Assembly: GCA_963813635.1 (NCBI GenBank)
Contig: CAWEZO010000011.1
Location: forward strand, 496,001-560,000
Reading direction: 5' to 3'
Length of the DNA stretch: 64,000 nt
Origin: JBBRZM01 sp963813635
Lineage (GTDB): Bacteria; Actinomycetota; Acidimicrobiia; IMCC26256; JBBRZM01
Below the pieces are notes generated by a model. That model searched no databases, had not been told where the DNA came from, and worked only from the letters and a program-made list of their open reading frames with translations. The translations under genes and the position numbers were made by a program. Shown piece by piece: positions 50,462-59,026 of the stretch. Position 1 is the stretch's first letter; each line of letters begins with the position of its first letter.

Positions 50462-50782
50462 ATGCACGATCTCATCCGCACCACGGCAATGCACGACGCA
50501 CTTGCAGCCAACGGCAACACTGCTGCCGACGCCGAAGAACGGCGCTGGCAGGAGCGGGCCAACTGCCTGGGCGTCGATCCCGACCTCTTCTTTCCGGAGC
50601 GCGGGGCTTCCACCAAGGAGGCCAAGGGGGTCTGCCGGGGCTGCGAGGTGAGGGTCGACTGCCTCGAGTACGCCCTGAGCCACGGTGAGAAGTTCGGCAT
50701 CTGGGGAGGGCTCTCCGAACGGGAGCGGCGCCGCGTCCGGCGCCAGCGCGCGCTCGAGCGTCGCAGCGTCATCTCGGCCTGA
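50462..50782 (+). CDS. WhiB-family iron-sulfur regulator
   Basis: A 106-residue Wbl protein. The four cluster ligands are Cys35, Cys58, Cys61 and Cys67 (C-x22-C-x2-C-x5-C). They are followed by the family turn GIWGGLSERERRR and a basic tail that contacts sigma factor and DNA. Wbl proteins are confined to actinobacteria and their phages, which identifies the host phylum. GAGGGGGG lies before the ATG at 50462. Length and motif resemble the WhiB1/WhiB2 group. Which process it controls is not visible. Confidence 0.93.
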   Translation: MHDLIRTTAMHDALAANGNTAADAEERRWQERANCLGVDPDLFFPERGASTKEAKGVCRGCEVRVDCLEYALSHGEKFGIWGGLSERERRRVRRQRALERRSVISA

Positions 50783-50800
50783 TGCGCCCGGAGGGTGGCC

Positions 50801-51697
50801 TCAGGCCGGCCCGGCCGAGGCCGGCCCCGGTCGGGCGGCGGGGGCGACCGCGGCGAGGCGGTTCTCGACCGTCCGGTCGGTGCTGATCCCGCTCCAGGAG
50901 CGGAACCCGTCGGAGCACCGGTCGAGCTCGGCTTTGGGGACGAGGCCTACCAGCTCGATGCCGGCCACGCCGGCGCCCGCCGCCTCCGCGAGCCGCCGCA
51001 CCTCCGTGCACGCGTGCTCGACACCGGTGCGCTCGAGCGCCGTGAGGTTCATCGACACCTGCGCCTGACCGCGCGAAGCGAGCGCGAAGCCGAGCGCGCG
51101 CACACCCGGGAGTCCGCCGTCGCGCTCACGCACCGCGCTCGCGATGCGGCGCGCGAGGGAGACGTCATCGGTCGTGAGGTTGCAGTTGATCGCGATCATC
51201 GGCGGGCGGGCGCCGACTGCGGTCGCGCCGAGCCGTGGATGCGGCTCGGCCGGTCCGAGATCCGGTGCGAGCACCGCGAACGCGTCACGACGCACGTCGG
51301 CCAGCGACCGTCGAACGGCCGCCGCGTCGCCGTAGAAGAAGACGGGGACGGCGAAGGTCGACGAGAACCACGCAGCGAACGAATGCGCAGCCTCGACCGC
51401 GATCGCGGCCCCACCGTCTGCAGGGTGAATGGCCACGAAGGGGACGACGTCGAGCGCGCCGAGGCGCGGGTGCACGCCCGTGTGCAGCGTCAGATCGACC
51501 TGCTCGGCCACGACAGCAGCGAGGTGCCGCGCCGCCGGACCTGCGTCGGCGGATCCCGGACCGGCGATCGTGAACACCGAACGGTGATGGTCGGGGTCGC
51601 GGTGCACATCGAGCAGCGCCGGCCCGCACGCCGCCGCGATGGCCTCGATAATGCCAATGTCCCTGCCCTCCGACACGTTCGCCACGCACTCCAACAC
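50801..51697 (-). CDS. formiminotransferase N-terminal-like protein (FTCD family)
   Basis: A 298-residue protein with the opening VLECVANVSEGRD, GVHPRLGALDVVPFV and the middle RPPMIAINCNLTTDDVSLA, all marks of glutamate formimidoyltransferase (FTCD). The reaction moves a formimino group from formiminoglutamate to THF in histidine breakdown. No other hut genes are nearby, so the substrate is unproven. The GTG at 51697 is fixed by a TAGCCT seven bases upstream. Confidence 0.85.
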   Translation of the reverse strand: MLECVANVSEGRDIGIIEAIAAACGPALLDVHRDPDHHRSVFTIAGPGSADAGPAARHLAAVVAEQVDLTLHTGVHPRLGALDVVPFVAIHPADGGAAIAVEAAHSFAAWFSSTFAVPVFFYGDAAAVRRSLADVRRDAFAVLAPDLGPAEPHPRLGATAVGARPPMIAINCNLTTDDVSLARRIASAVRERDGGLPGVRALGFALASRGQAQVSMNLTALERTGVEHACTEVRRLAEAAGAGVAGIELVGLVPKAELDRCSDGFRSWSGISTDRTVENRLAAVAPAARPGPASAGPA

Positions 51698-51704
51698 GTC
51701 GCTC

Positions 51705-51710
51705 AGGCTA
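51705..51710 (-). promoter_or_regulatory. -10 element of the FTCD-like gene (leaderless)
   Basis: TAGCCT on the minus strand, seven bases before the GTG at 51697. Confidence 0.45.
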
Positions 51711-51769
51711 CGGCGCCGTTCCGAGATGCAACCGGCCAATCGAGCGCGGCGGGATCGCGCTCGCGCTCG

Positions 51770-51775
51770 TAGGCT
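51770..51775 (+). promoter_or_regulatory. -10 element of the LLM oxidoreductase gene (leaderless)
   Basis: TAGGCT, seven bases before the ATG at 51783; divergent from the FTCD-like promoter. Confidence 0.45.
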
Positions 51776-51782
51776 CTGCCGG

Positions 51783-52775
51783 ATGCGGATCGGACTGGCC
51801 CTGCCGCAGTACGACTACTCGGTCCCCGGCGCATCGCCGCTGCCTTACGACGTGCTGCTCGAGCACGCGACGCGCGCCGAGCAGCTCGGCTTCGACTCGC
51901 TCTGGCTCTCGGATCACTTGTGGCTCGACATCGCGAAGTACGGCGGTGGCGGCGAGGTCTACGGCGCGTACGAGCCCCTCGTCACGCTCGCTGCGCTCGC
52001 GCGTGACGTCCCGCGCGTCCGGCTCGGCACGTTGGTGCTGTGCGAGGCGCTCCGGCCCGCGTCGGTGCTCGCCAAAGCGCTCGCCACGCTCGATCGCATC
52101 ACCGGCGGTCGCCTCGACGTCGGCCTGGGCGCGGGTTGGTACGAGCCCGAGTACAAGGCCGTCGGCATGGCGATGCCCCCGCCGGGGGAGCGGCTCACCC
52201 GCCTCGGTGAGGCCGTCGACGTCGTGCGCGGCCTGCTCGGGGGCGGTCCCTTCACGTACGACGGGAAGTTTCATCGCGCATTCGACGCGCGCAATCTGCC
52301 CCCTGCGCTCCAGCAGCCGGCGCCGCCGGTGTTCGTCGGCGGCAAGGGCGATCGGCTCATCCGCCTCGCTGTCGACAAGGCCGACGGGTGGAACACCTGC
52401 TGGGTGTGGACGCCCGACGCGTACCGTGAGCGTCTCGGGGTGGTCGAGCGGGCATGCGACGAGGCGGGGCGCGACCCGTCGACCTTCTGGCGTTCGCTCG
52501 GGCTTTACGCGCTCTGCGGCGAGAACGAGACCGACCTCGCGCGGCGCTTCGAGTGGATGCGATCGGCAATGCCGGCCGGCGTGCTCGACGGCGTCACCCT
52601 CGACGACTGGCGGGTGGGGCGCCTCGTCGGCACGGTGGAGCAGGTACGCGAGCAGGCCGCCGGATGGGCCGGCCTCGGCGTCGAGACGCTCATCGTGGGG
52701 CCCGGCCCGCTGCCGTTCTCGGTGAATTCGCTCGAGGACGTTGCCCTTCTCGCGGACGCACTTTGTCCGTCCTGA
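51783..52775 (+). CDS. LLM-class F420-dependent oxidoreductase
   Basis: A 330-residue luciferase-like barrel. It begins MRIGLALPQYDYSVPG, with ATRAEQLGFDSLWLSDHLW, RVRLGTLVLCEALRPASVLA and LDRITGGRLDVGLGAGWYEPE, and a later PPVFVGGKGDRLIRLAVDKADGW segment as in the F420 members. The cofactor could be F420 or FMN; F420 is favoured by phylum and by the Ddn-like gene at 35 kb. The substrate is unknown. Confidence 0.88.
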   Translation: MRIGLALPQYDYSVPGASPLPYDVLLEHATRAEQLGFDSLWLSDHLWLDIAKYGGGGEVYGAYEPLVTLAALARDVPRVRLGTLVLCEALRPASVLAKALATLDRITGGRLDVGLGAGWYEPEYKAVGMAMPPPGERLTRLGEAVDVVRGLLGGGPFTYDGKFHRAFDARNLPPALQQPAPPVFVGGKGDRLIRLAVDKADGWNTCWVWTPDAYRERLGVVERACDEAGRDPSTFWRSLGLYALCGENETDLARRFEWMRSAMPAGVLDGVTLDDWRVGRLVGTVEQVREQAAGWAGLGVETLIVGPGPLPFSVNSLEDVALLADALCPS

Positions 52776-52800
52776 ACCCTGGCTCGCTGCCTACCAGGGG

Positions 52801-52806
52801 TAGCCT
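52801..52806 (+). promoter_or_regulatory. -10 element of tatA
   Basis: TAGCCT, giving a short leader of roughly 25 bases with a clear Shine-Dalgarno (GGAGG at 52822-52826). Confidence 0.35.
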
Positions 52807-52835
52807 GAAGTTCGCCACCTTGGAGGTTGCGTCCG

Positions 52836-53015
52836 ATGCCTGGACCCACGGAATGGATCATTATCGCCTTGGTCATCGTGCTCCTGTTCGGCTCGACCAA
52901 GCTCCCGAAGCTCGCCCGCTCGATGGGCGCGGCGTCGAAGGAGTTCAAGAAGGGCGTCGAAGAGGGCGCCGCCGACGACGACGAGGACGACAAGGGCAAG
53001 AAGTCCGGCAGCTAG
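52836..53015 (+). CDS. tatA: Sec-independent translocase subunit TatA
   Basis: A 59-residue protein: a short N-terminal membrane helix (WIIIALVIVLLFG), the invariant hinge FGSTKLPKLARSMG, an amphipathic helix and an acidic then basic tail (DDDEDDKGKK). TatA forms the pore for folded proteins with twin-arginine signals such as the phospholipase at 24.8 kb. The ATG at 52836 has GGAGG nine bases upstream. tatC is not in the window. Confidence 0.92.
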   Translation: MPGPTEWIIIALVIVLLFGSTKLPKLARSMGAASKEFKKGVEEGAADDDEDDKGKKSGS

Positions 53016-53069
53016 TACCGCACGACCGCCAAGCGCCGTCCCTTCACCCGGCGTCGCCCGCCCGGCCCG

Positions 53070-53098
53070 GGAACCTGCGACCGCCTTCCCGGCGTTCT
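53070..53098 (+). promoter_or_regulatory. ECF-type promoter of the sigma factor gene
   Basis: GGAACC (53070-53075), a 17-base spacer and CGTTCT (53093-53098). Transcription would start at about the ATG (53104), so the mRNA would be leaderless. The same bipartite motif is found before htrA. Confidence 0.5.
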
Positions 53099-53103
53099 TG
53101 CTG

Positions 53104-53613
53104 ATGGCCGACGGAGTTCCCACCTGGGAGGAGGTCGCCCGCGACTACGGGCGCTTTCTCTACAACGTGGCATTCCGCTTGGCCGGGAACGATGACGACG
53201 CGCAGGACCTCGTGCAGGAAGCGTTGGTTCGGGTCCGCCGGGGGCTCGAGCGCTACGTGCCGGGATCCCTCGAAGGTTGGCTGGCCCGGATCGTGACCAA
53301 CGTGTTCCTCGACGAGGTGCGACGCAAGCGGCGTCGACCCACCGCGGCCCTCCCCGACGATCCCGACCGCGTGCTGCCGCCGGCACCTGCCGCGGACGAG
53401 GCGACGACCACGCTCTCCGAAGGGGTGCAAGCCGCGCTTGCGACGCTGCCGGACGAGTTTCGTGTCGCCGTCGTGCTCAGCGATGTTGCCGACCTGTCCT
53501 ATGAGCAGATCGCCGAGTCGCTCGACGTGCCGGTGGGCACGGTGCGTTCACGGCTGCATCGCGGACGCCGGCTGCTGCGCACGGAGCTCGGAGATCGAAG
53601 GGAGCTCGGATGA
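53104..53613 (+). CDS. ECF sigma factor (RpoE/SigE-like)
   Basis: A 169-residue group 4 sigma. Region 2 is YGRFLYNVAFRLAGNDDDAQDLVQEALVRV in two parts (DAQDLVQEALVRVRR is the -10 contact helix), with SLEGWLARIVTNVFLDEVRR. Region 4 is LPDEFRVAVVLSDVADLSYE plus IAESLDVPVGTVRSRLHRGR. The stop overlaps the next gene (ATGA), which encodes its probable anti-sigma. It is preceded by an ECF-like promoter, suggesting autoregulation. The ATG at 53104 fits the leaderless start. Confidence 0.92.
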   Translation: MADGVPTWEEVARDYGRFLYNVAFRLAGNDDDAQDLVQEALVRVRRGLERYVPGSLEGWLARIVTNVFLDEVRRKRRRPTAALPDDPDRVLPPAPAADEATTTLSEGVQAALATLPDEFRVAVVLSDVADLSYEQIAESLDVPVGTVRSRLHRGRRLLRTELGDRRELG

Positions 53614-54080
53614 GCGATGCTCCGCTGACCAACGAAGATCTGCTCTCCGCGTTCATCGACGGGGAGCTCGATGCCGAGACGCGCACGGCCGTCGAGGCAC
53701 GGCTCGCGGAGTCCCCGGAGTGGCGTGCCGTCCTGGCCGACGTGAGTGTGGCGCGCGACGCCGTACGGGCGTTGCCCGTGCACGAGCCGCGTCCGCGCTT
53801 CATCGAGGACCTCATCGTGACCGGCCCGACCAGCACAACGGGCACCCAGCCGGCGAAGCAGCGCGCGCCGCGCCGGCGGGGCCCGATGCGCTGGGCCGCG
53901 GCGGGCGCGGCGGCAGCGGCGGTCGCTGCGGGCATCGCGGTGTTTGCCGTTCCCAGCCCCAGTACCACCGCGCCCAAAGTGCCGGCGTTGACCGACTCGC
54001 ACGCTGCGCAGGCGTCACAGCTCGACGACCCCGTGAGTCAGCTCGCGCCGGTCAGCGCGTTCAAGGGGTTCCGGCGATGA
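53610..54080 (+). CDS. anti-sigma factor-like membrane protein
   Basis: A 156-residue protein. An N-terminal cytoplasmic domain has LTNEDLLSAFIDGELDAETR, the usual first helix of zinc anti-sigma factors, but the His-x3-Cys-x2-Cys ligands are absent. One membrane helix (about 95-113) follows, with a 40-residue outer segment. Overlap with the sigma gene and with the RseB-like gene makes it the probable RseA-like regulator. The tether could be cut by proteases under envelope stress. Confidence 0.8.
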   Translation: MSDAPLTNEDLLSAFIDGELDAETRTAVEARLAESPEWRAVLADVSVARDAVRALPVHEPRPRFIEDLIVTGPTSTTGTQPAKQRAPRRRGPMRWAAAGAAAAAVAAGIAVFAVPSPSTTAPKVPALTDSHAAQASQLDDPVSQLAPVSAFKGFRR

Positions 54081-55118
54081 GTCGCTCGCCGTTGCGCCGC
54101 ACCCGGCTCGGGATGGCGACGGTGATGTTTGCGGCGGGCGGCATGCTCCTCGTGCCCATTGTGCAAGCCGACCCGTCGAGCGCGCAGAAGACGCCATCCG
54201 ATCAAGCGGAACAGCTCCTGCAAGACGCCCGATCGGCGAGCGCAGAGGCCGACTTCACCGGCGTGGTGCAGGTCGAATGGGTCGACGACACAGGCCATCA
54301 CCGCGAGCAGGTCGAGGCGCGCAGCGTCGGTGGTGTGCTCGAGCTGCAGGATCACCGCGACGTGTACGGGCACGACAATCAGCGGCTGGTGCAGAGCGAC
54401 GGTGGGTACATGAGCATGGGCAACAGCCACGCCGGCGGCGAGCTCCCGTCGCCCATGCCGAAGTGGGACCTGCGCATCACCGGCAGCCATCGCGTGGCCA
54501 GTCGCGAGACGTCGGTGATCGCAGCCAGCGACCCCGATACCGGTAGGGCGCGTGGAGCGCGTCTACGTCGACTCGGTGACGCACCTGGTGCTCCGGCGCG
54601 AACAGCTGGACGCACATGGACACGTGCAGCGCGCGATCGGTTTCGTTCGCGTCGACCAGGCGGACGACCTCGCCGGCAAGCCGAAGCTTCCTCGTTCGCA
54701 GCAGAACCTGCAGCCCACACGCCTTCGTGATCTACCGAAGGGATACCTGGCGCCAAAGCGTGTTGGTGACCGATACGAGCTCCTCGGTCAGTACCGCCGG
54801 CCCGACGGCACCGTCCAGCTCTTCTACAGCGACGGCATCTTCGGTCTCTCGATGTTCGAGCAGCGCGGCGAGATCAACTGGGACGCGCTCCCGCCCGGTG
54901 CCCGCGTGCGCAGCATCGGGGGTCACCAGGCACGTCAGTACGCGACGCCCGGTGGCGAGGTGCTCGTGTGGACGGCAGCCGGCACCATCTTCACGGGCGT
55001 GTCCGACGCGCCGAGTGACGAGATCGAGGCGTGGGTCGTCGATTTCCTGCCGAAGGAGCACAGCAGCGCGGTCGATTCGATCGCACAGTTCGTGCTCGGT
55101 CCGTTCGGGTGGGAGTGA
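54077..55118 (+). CDS. RseB/MucB-like exported sensor (one frameshift)
   Basis: A signal peptide (TRLGMATVMFAAGGMLLVPI) leads to a beta-rich domain with AEADFTGVVQVEWVDDTG, GVLELQDHRDVYGHDN, and, after a shift near 54545, VERVYVDSVTHLVLRREQLD and LPKGYLAPKRVGDRYELLGQ. This matches the LolA-like lipoprotein-sensing fold of RseB, which guards the anti-sigma factor from cleavage. The ATG overlaps the anti-sigma stop (ATGA). The set sigma / anti-sigma / RseB is an envelope-stress module with htrA downstream. Confidence 0.78.
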
Positions 55119-55132
55119 CGACCGACTGAGTG

Positions 55133-55402
55133 TCAGTGCCCGCTGGCGACGCGACGCCGGCGCAGGATGCGACGCCGCTCACGTTCCGATGACCCGCCCC
55201 AAACGCCGTGGTCGATGCGATACGTGAGCGCGTATTCGAGACACTCGCTCTTCACGGGACAGTTCGCGCAGACCTTGCATGCCTTGTCGACACCGACGCC
55301 GTCCGAAGGGAAGAACGCACCCGGCGGCGCTTCGCGGCACAGGGCAGCGAGCATCCACGTCTGCTGGCGGTGATCGGGCGGAGGCGGGAGAGTGTCCATC
55401 AT
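55133..55402 (-). CDS. WhiB-family iron-sulfur regulator, second copy
   Basis: An 89-residue Wbl protein. Ligands Cys22, Cys45, Cys48 and Cys54 fit C-x22-C-x2-C-x5-C, with an extra Cys42. The GVWGGSSERERRRILRRRR tail has the G(V/I)WGG turn and a basic C-terminus. It is shorter than the one at 50.4 kb and transcribed against the stress operon, ending 14 bases from the RseB-like stop. Its promoter region is shared with htrA. A second ATG at 55399 is equally possible. Confidence 0.92.
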   Translation of the reverse strand: MMDTLPPPPDHRQQTWMLAALCREAPPGAFFPSDGVGVDKACKVCANCPVKSECLEYALTYRIDHGVWGGSSERERRRILRRRRVASGH

Positions 55403-55468
55403 TTGTTATGAGGTTCTTACCTCGATCGTTCAACGTATGGCTATGTCGGTTGGTTCCCGTAACCTGTT

Positions 55469-55496
55469 GGAACCTCTCCGGAGTCGCCGACGTTTC
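55469..55496 (+). promoter_or_regulatory. ECF-type promoter of htrA
   Basis: GGAACC (55469-55474), 16 bases and CGTTTC (55491-55496), about 50 bases before the GTG of htrA. It matches the motif in front of the neighbouring sigma gene. Confidence 0.5.
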
Positions 55497-55548
55497 AACT
55501 GACGAGGCTGCACGCCGCTCCCCCTTTCGGCAGCGCAATGGAGGCACT

Positions 55549-56850
55549 GTGAACGACGACCCGAATCTCCCTACTTCGCCCGGGCTCGACACGCCCGGCG
55601 ACACGACGCTCTCGTCGTGGCCGCCCCCGCCTGGAGAGCACGACATCCCGACAGAAGGTGCGCCGGGCGGCGAGAATCCGCCGGCCGATATGCCGCCGGC
55701 GGAGGGACTGACCCCCGAACCACAGCGGCGCCGGAGCGGCGTACGCCAGTGGGTGCTCGGCGCGGTCGTCGGTGGGGTTTGCGGCGCGCTGGTGGCGTCC
55801 GGATTCTTCTATGCGACCGATGACGATGGTTCGTCGAAATCATCGGGCGCCTCGAACCCCGTCGCGGTGAACCCTGCCGGGCAGTCCCGCGTTGCGGTGA
55901 ACGGCAACATCCAGACCATCCTGGCCAAGGACACGCCCGCCATCGTGAAGATCAACACCGGCAGTGCGACCGGCACGGGGACGGGCGCCACGCCGGACAG
56001 CGGCGGCGGCGCGGGCACGGGCTTCGTGATCGCATCCGATGGCACGATCGTCACCAACAACCACGTCGTTGCCAACCCTGACGACCCGACGCAGGCCGAA
56101 CCCAAGATCGACGTCGTGTTCTCCTCCGGCAAGACGTCGAAGGCGAAGGTGCTCGGACGCGACGTGCAGGCCGACATCGCGGTCATCAAAGTCGACGGCA
56201 CCAACCTGCCGACCGTCGACCTCGGGAACTCCGACGGCGCAAAGGTCGGCGACGACGTCGTGGCGATCGGCAACGCGCTGGCCCTCGAAGGCGGCCTGAG
56301 CGTCACCCGCGGCATCATCTCGGGGCTCAACCGCGACCTCTCCCAGGAGATCGGCGCCCAACTCGACCACGTCATCCAGACCGACGCCGCGATCAACCCC
56401 GGCAACTCCGGTGGGCCACTCGTCGACGCGCAGGGCAAGGTCATCGGTATCAACGTCGCGGTCAGCAGCCAAGGGCAGAACGTGGGTTTCGCGATCCCGA
56501 TCTCGGCCGCCAAGCCGATCATCGACGATCTCCGGTCGGGCCGTAAGCCGGCGTTCCTCGGCGTGCGCAGCCAGACCGTCACTGCTGCGCTTGCCAAGCA
56601 ACTCAACCTCAAGGTCGACTCGGGGGCGATTGTGCTCGACGTCACGTCCGGCGCGCCGGCGGAGCAAGCCGGCATCAAGAAGAACGACGTCATCGTCGAC
56701 GTCGGCGGTGCGGCGATCAAGACCAACACCGAAGTGCAGGAAGCTGTCCGCAAGCACCGGCCCGGCGACAAGGTCACCGTGGTCGTGAACCGTGGCGGCA
56801 ACAAGATGTCGTTCGACGTGACCCTGACCTCGCGTCCCGACTCGGGCTAG
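55549..56850 (+). CDS. htrA: HtrA/DegP-type serine protease with PDZ domain
   Basis: A 433-residue protease. The acidic, Pro-rich cytoplasmic head (1-60) is followed by a membrane helix (67-88), then the trypsin-like domain with His172 (TNNHVV), Asp209 (ADIAVIK) and Ser287 (NPGNSGGP). A PDZ domain covers about 340-425 (AFLGVRSQ, GAPAEQAGIKKNDVIVDVGG). It degrades misfolded exported proteins. The GTG at 55549 has GGAGG seven bases upstream. An ECF-like promoter ties it to the sigma gene 2 kb upstream. Confidence 0.94.
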   Translation: MNDDPNLPTSPGLDTPGDTTLSSWPPPPGEHDIPTEGAPGGENPPADMPPAEGLTPEPQRRRSGVRQWVLGAVVGGVCGALVASGFFYATDDDGSSKSSGASNPVAVNPAGQSRVAVNGNIQTILAKDTPAIVKINTGSATGTGTGATPDSGGGAGTGFVIASDGTIVTNNHVVANPDDPTQAEPKIDVVFSSGKTSKAKVLGRDVQADIAVIKVDGTNLPTVDLGNSDGAKVGDDVVAIGNALALEGGLSVTRGIISGLNRDLSQEIGAQLDHVIQTDAAINPGNSGGPLVDAQGKVIGINVAVSSQGQNVGFAIPISAAKPIIDDLRSGRKPAFLGVRSQTVTAALAKQLNLKVDSGAIVLDVTSGAPAEQAGIKKNDVIVDVGGAAIKTNTEVQEAVRKHRPGDKVTVVVNRGGNKMSFDVTLTSRPDSG

Positions 56851-56867
56851 CCGGCGGGCGCGCATGG

Positions 56868-57683
56868 GTGATGGCAGGGGGAGTCACCGACGAGGAGTCA
56901 CCGGCAACGGCGCCGGTTTCTCCGAGCGCCCGATCGAATCAGTTTCTCCGCGGCGTTCTCGTGGGCGCGCTCGTTGCCGGTGTGATCGGCGGCGCCGTCG
57001 GCGCGGCTGTCGCGTACGGGCTGCACGGCGACGACACAGACACCACGGCGCCGCCCGCGACAACGAAGGTGACGTCGCGACAGACACCCGCGCGCAACAA
57101 CGCGCTCGGAGCGGTGCGCGCGAAGGATCTGCCGGCCGTGGTCAAGATCGGTACGGGCAGCGGGTTCATCGTGCGCTCCGATGGGCTGATCGTGACCAAC
57201 GATCACGTCGTCGCCGCGCTGCCGACCATCGAGGTGACGCTCGCCGACGGCCGGAAGCTCCCGGGCACGATCGAGAACCGTCAGCCGTCGGCCGATCTCG
57301 CGCTGGTGAAGGTTCAAGCGACCGGCCTCCCCGTCATCCAGCTGGGTGACTCCAACCGCCTGGTCGTCGGCGACCCCGTGGCGGTGGTGGGCAACGCGCT
57401 CGTGCTCGACGGACCGGTGAGCGTGACGCTCGGAATCGTGTCCGGGCTCGACCGCAGCATTGCCAGCACCACCGGCAGCACCGCCGGCACCCGGCTCGAG
57501 CACATGATCCAGACCGACGCGCCCATCAATCCCGGCAACTCGGGCGGCCCGGTCGTCGATCTCGACGGGCGCGCGGTCGGGATCGTCGCGCTCGTTGCAC
57601 AACCCGGCGAGGGCCAGGACACCGGCTTCGCCATCCCCGTGTCGAAAGCGGGTCTGCTGCAGGACGCGCTGCAAAAGAAATAG
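56868..57683 (+). CDS. HtrA-like serine protease without PDZ domain
   Basis: A 271-residue membrane-anchored protease. A membrane helix (29-50) precedes the trypsin-like domain, with His113 (TNDHVV), Asp143 (SADLALVK) and Ser225 (NPGNSGGP). It ends right after the catalytic domain (AIPVSKAGLLQDALQ), with no PDZ. It lies 17 bases after htrA and looks like a tandem duplicate that lost the PDZ part. An ATG at 56871 is an alternative start. Confidence 0.9.
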   Translation: MMAGGVTDEESPATAPVSPSARSNQFLRGVLVGALVAGVIGGAVGAAVAYGLHGDDTDTTAPPATTKVTSRQTPARNNALGAVRAKDLPAVVKIGTGSGFIVRSDGLIVTNDHVVAALPTIEVTLADGRKLPGTIENRQPSADLALVKVQATGLPVIQLGDSNRLVVGDPVAVVGNALVLDGPVSVTLGIVSGLDRSIASTTGSTAGTRLEHMIQTDAPINPGNSGGPVVDLDGRAVGIVALVAQPGEGQDTGFAIPVSKAGLLQDALQKK

Positions 57684-57718
57684 TCAGCGAGGCGCGCGCA
57701 CCATCGCAGCTCGATCCC

Positions 57719-57771
57719 CGTTCTGGGATGAGTTCTCTACCGCTACGGTCGAAAACTCTGCCCAGAAGGGA
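57719..57771. repeat. palindromic repeat family B, copy 2
   Basis: Outer arms TTCTGGGATGAGTT (57721-57734) and AACTCTGCCCAGAA (57754-57767), two mismatches, around a core with CTACCGCTACGGTCG. The reverse complement matches 585-638. It follows the second HtrA gene. Confidence 0.7.
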
Positions 57772-57845
57772 GGTAGGTGTCCGCCCCGAAGTGCTGAACC
57801 GTGAACCGCTACGCTGACACGCCGGTCGAGAGATGGAGTTGGTTC

Positions 57846-58124
57846 ATGTCGATGCCGCCCGGAGAGCTCGAAGAGCAGCTCCCGCCGCAGGGACACGTCA
57901 AAGTGGTCTACCTGGGTCCGGTCGCGCCGCACTGGGAAGTGCACGGCGTGTTCGGCGACGGCAGGTTGATCGAGGATTTCCGCCAGCGGGCCGTCGCTCG
58001 ACTCCAGCTCCTGCCGCCGCACGACCCGCAGTTCCGCCGCAACCGCGAACGAGTGGCGCGGGACGCGGAGCGCGAGCGCCTCATCCTCGAATGGGATCTG
58101 GGCTACGACGAGGGCGAGGGCTAG
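57846..58124 (+). CDS. small conserved-looking protein, unknown function
   Basis: A 92-residue protein with GELEEQLPPQGHVKVVYLGP, a central PHWEVHGVFGDGRLIEDFRQ and a charged helix (RRNRERVARDAERERLILEW). It has no signal peptide and no recognised domain. The ATG at 57846 has GGAG seven bases upstream and is preferred to an in-frame GTG at 57801. It converges on phoU, ending 20 bases from the phoU stop. Confidence 0.6.
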   Translation: MSMPPGELEEQLPPQGHVKVVYLGPVAPHWEVHGVFGDGRLIEDFRQRAVARLQLLPPHDPQFRRNRERVARDAERERLILEWDLGYDEGEG

Positions 58125-58144
58125 AAGAAGGGCCGCGGTGTTGC

Positions 58145-58838
58145 TCAGCTCGTGACGTCGACCGGCGGCTCGGGACCGGGGTGCGTGCCGGTGACGATGA
58201 ACTCCACTCGTTCCGCGATCGTGACCGCGTGGTCGGCGATCCGCTCGTAGTGCCGGCCCACCAGCGCCATCTGCACCGCCTGCTGCACGACGCCCTCGTC
58301 AGTTGAGGCGTGGGCGAGAATCGCGTGGAACAAGCTCTTCGTGAGGTCATCCATCGCGTCGTCCATGTCGGCGAGCGCAGCCGCGCATGCCGGATCCTCG
58401 TCGGCGTAGGCGTCGATCGCGACCCGCGTCTGATTTGCCGCTTGCTCGCCCATCTGATCGATGATGCCGCGCACCTTCGGGTCGAGCGGGTGCGGATAGA
58501 TGCGACGGGTTGTCTTCGCCACGTTGACCATGAGGTCCGCGTCTGCGCTCGAGCTCGTGGATGATCCGCAGCGCCGCAACCACCTGACGAAGATCCGAAG
58601 CGGTCGGTTGTTGGGTTGCGAGCATCAGGAAGCAGTTGTCCTCGATCGTATGTGTCAACTCGTCGATCACATCGTCGTTGTCAATGACCCGCTCGGCCGC
58701 GGCGAGGTCGGCGTCGAGCAGCGCCTGCGTGCCGGCCGTGACCGCCTCGGTCGTCAGGGCCGCCAGCCGGATTACGTCGGTGCGCATCTCCGCGAGATGT
58801 TCGTGGAAGCTCCTGCGCGTTTCAGCTGTCGTTGCCAC
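58145..58838 (-). CDS. phoU: phosphate signalling protein PhoU (one frameshift)
   Basis: About 230 residues, two three-helix bundles. The first repeat has FHEHLAEMRTDVIRLAAL and VIDELTHTIEDNCFLMLATQ; the second has DEGVVQQAVQMALVGRHYER and IADHAVTIAERVEFIV. An extra base near 58543 breaks the frame at ELERSADLMVNVAKTTRRI. PhoU couples the Pst transporter to the PhoR kinase and keeps the regulon off when phosphate is plentiful. The GTG start follows GGAGG. It is divergent from pstS. Confidence 0.88.
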
Positions 58839-58942
58839 CCGGTCCTCCAGGGTGCGGGATCCATCGCATGCGCCACCATCATGCCCGTTCGGACCGGGCG
58901 GGGCCCTTGAAGGTCAATGCAAATGCTGCAGTTTCGCTTGCT

Positions 58943-58958
58943 GTTCACCGCTGTTCAC
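58943..58958 (+). promoter_or_regulatory. PHO-box-like direct repeat, distal
   Basis: GTTCACCGCTGTTCAC: two GTTCAC units ten bases apart. The unit sequence matches the actinobacterial PhoP site, but the usual period is 11. Confidence 0.4.
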
Positions 58959-59026
58959 GTCCGCGACACCTGCGGCGGGGTCGGAACGGTACTGGCCAGC
59001 TCAGATTGCGCGGCGAACCCCGGGCC

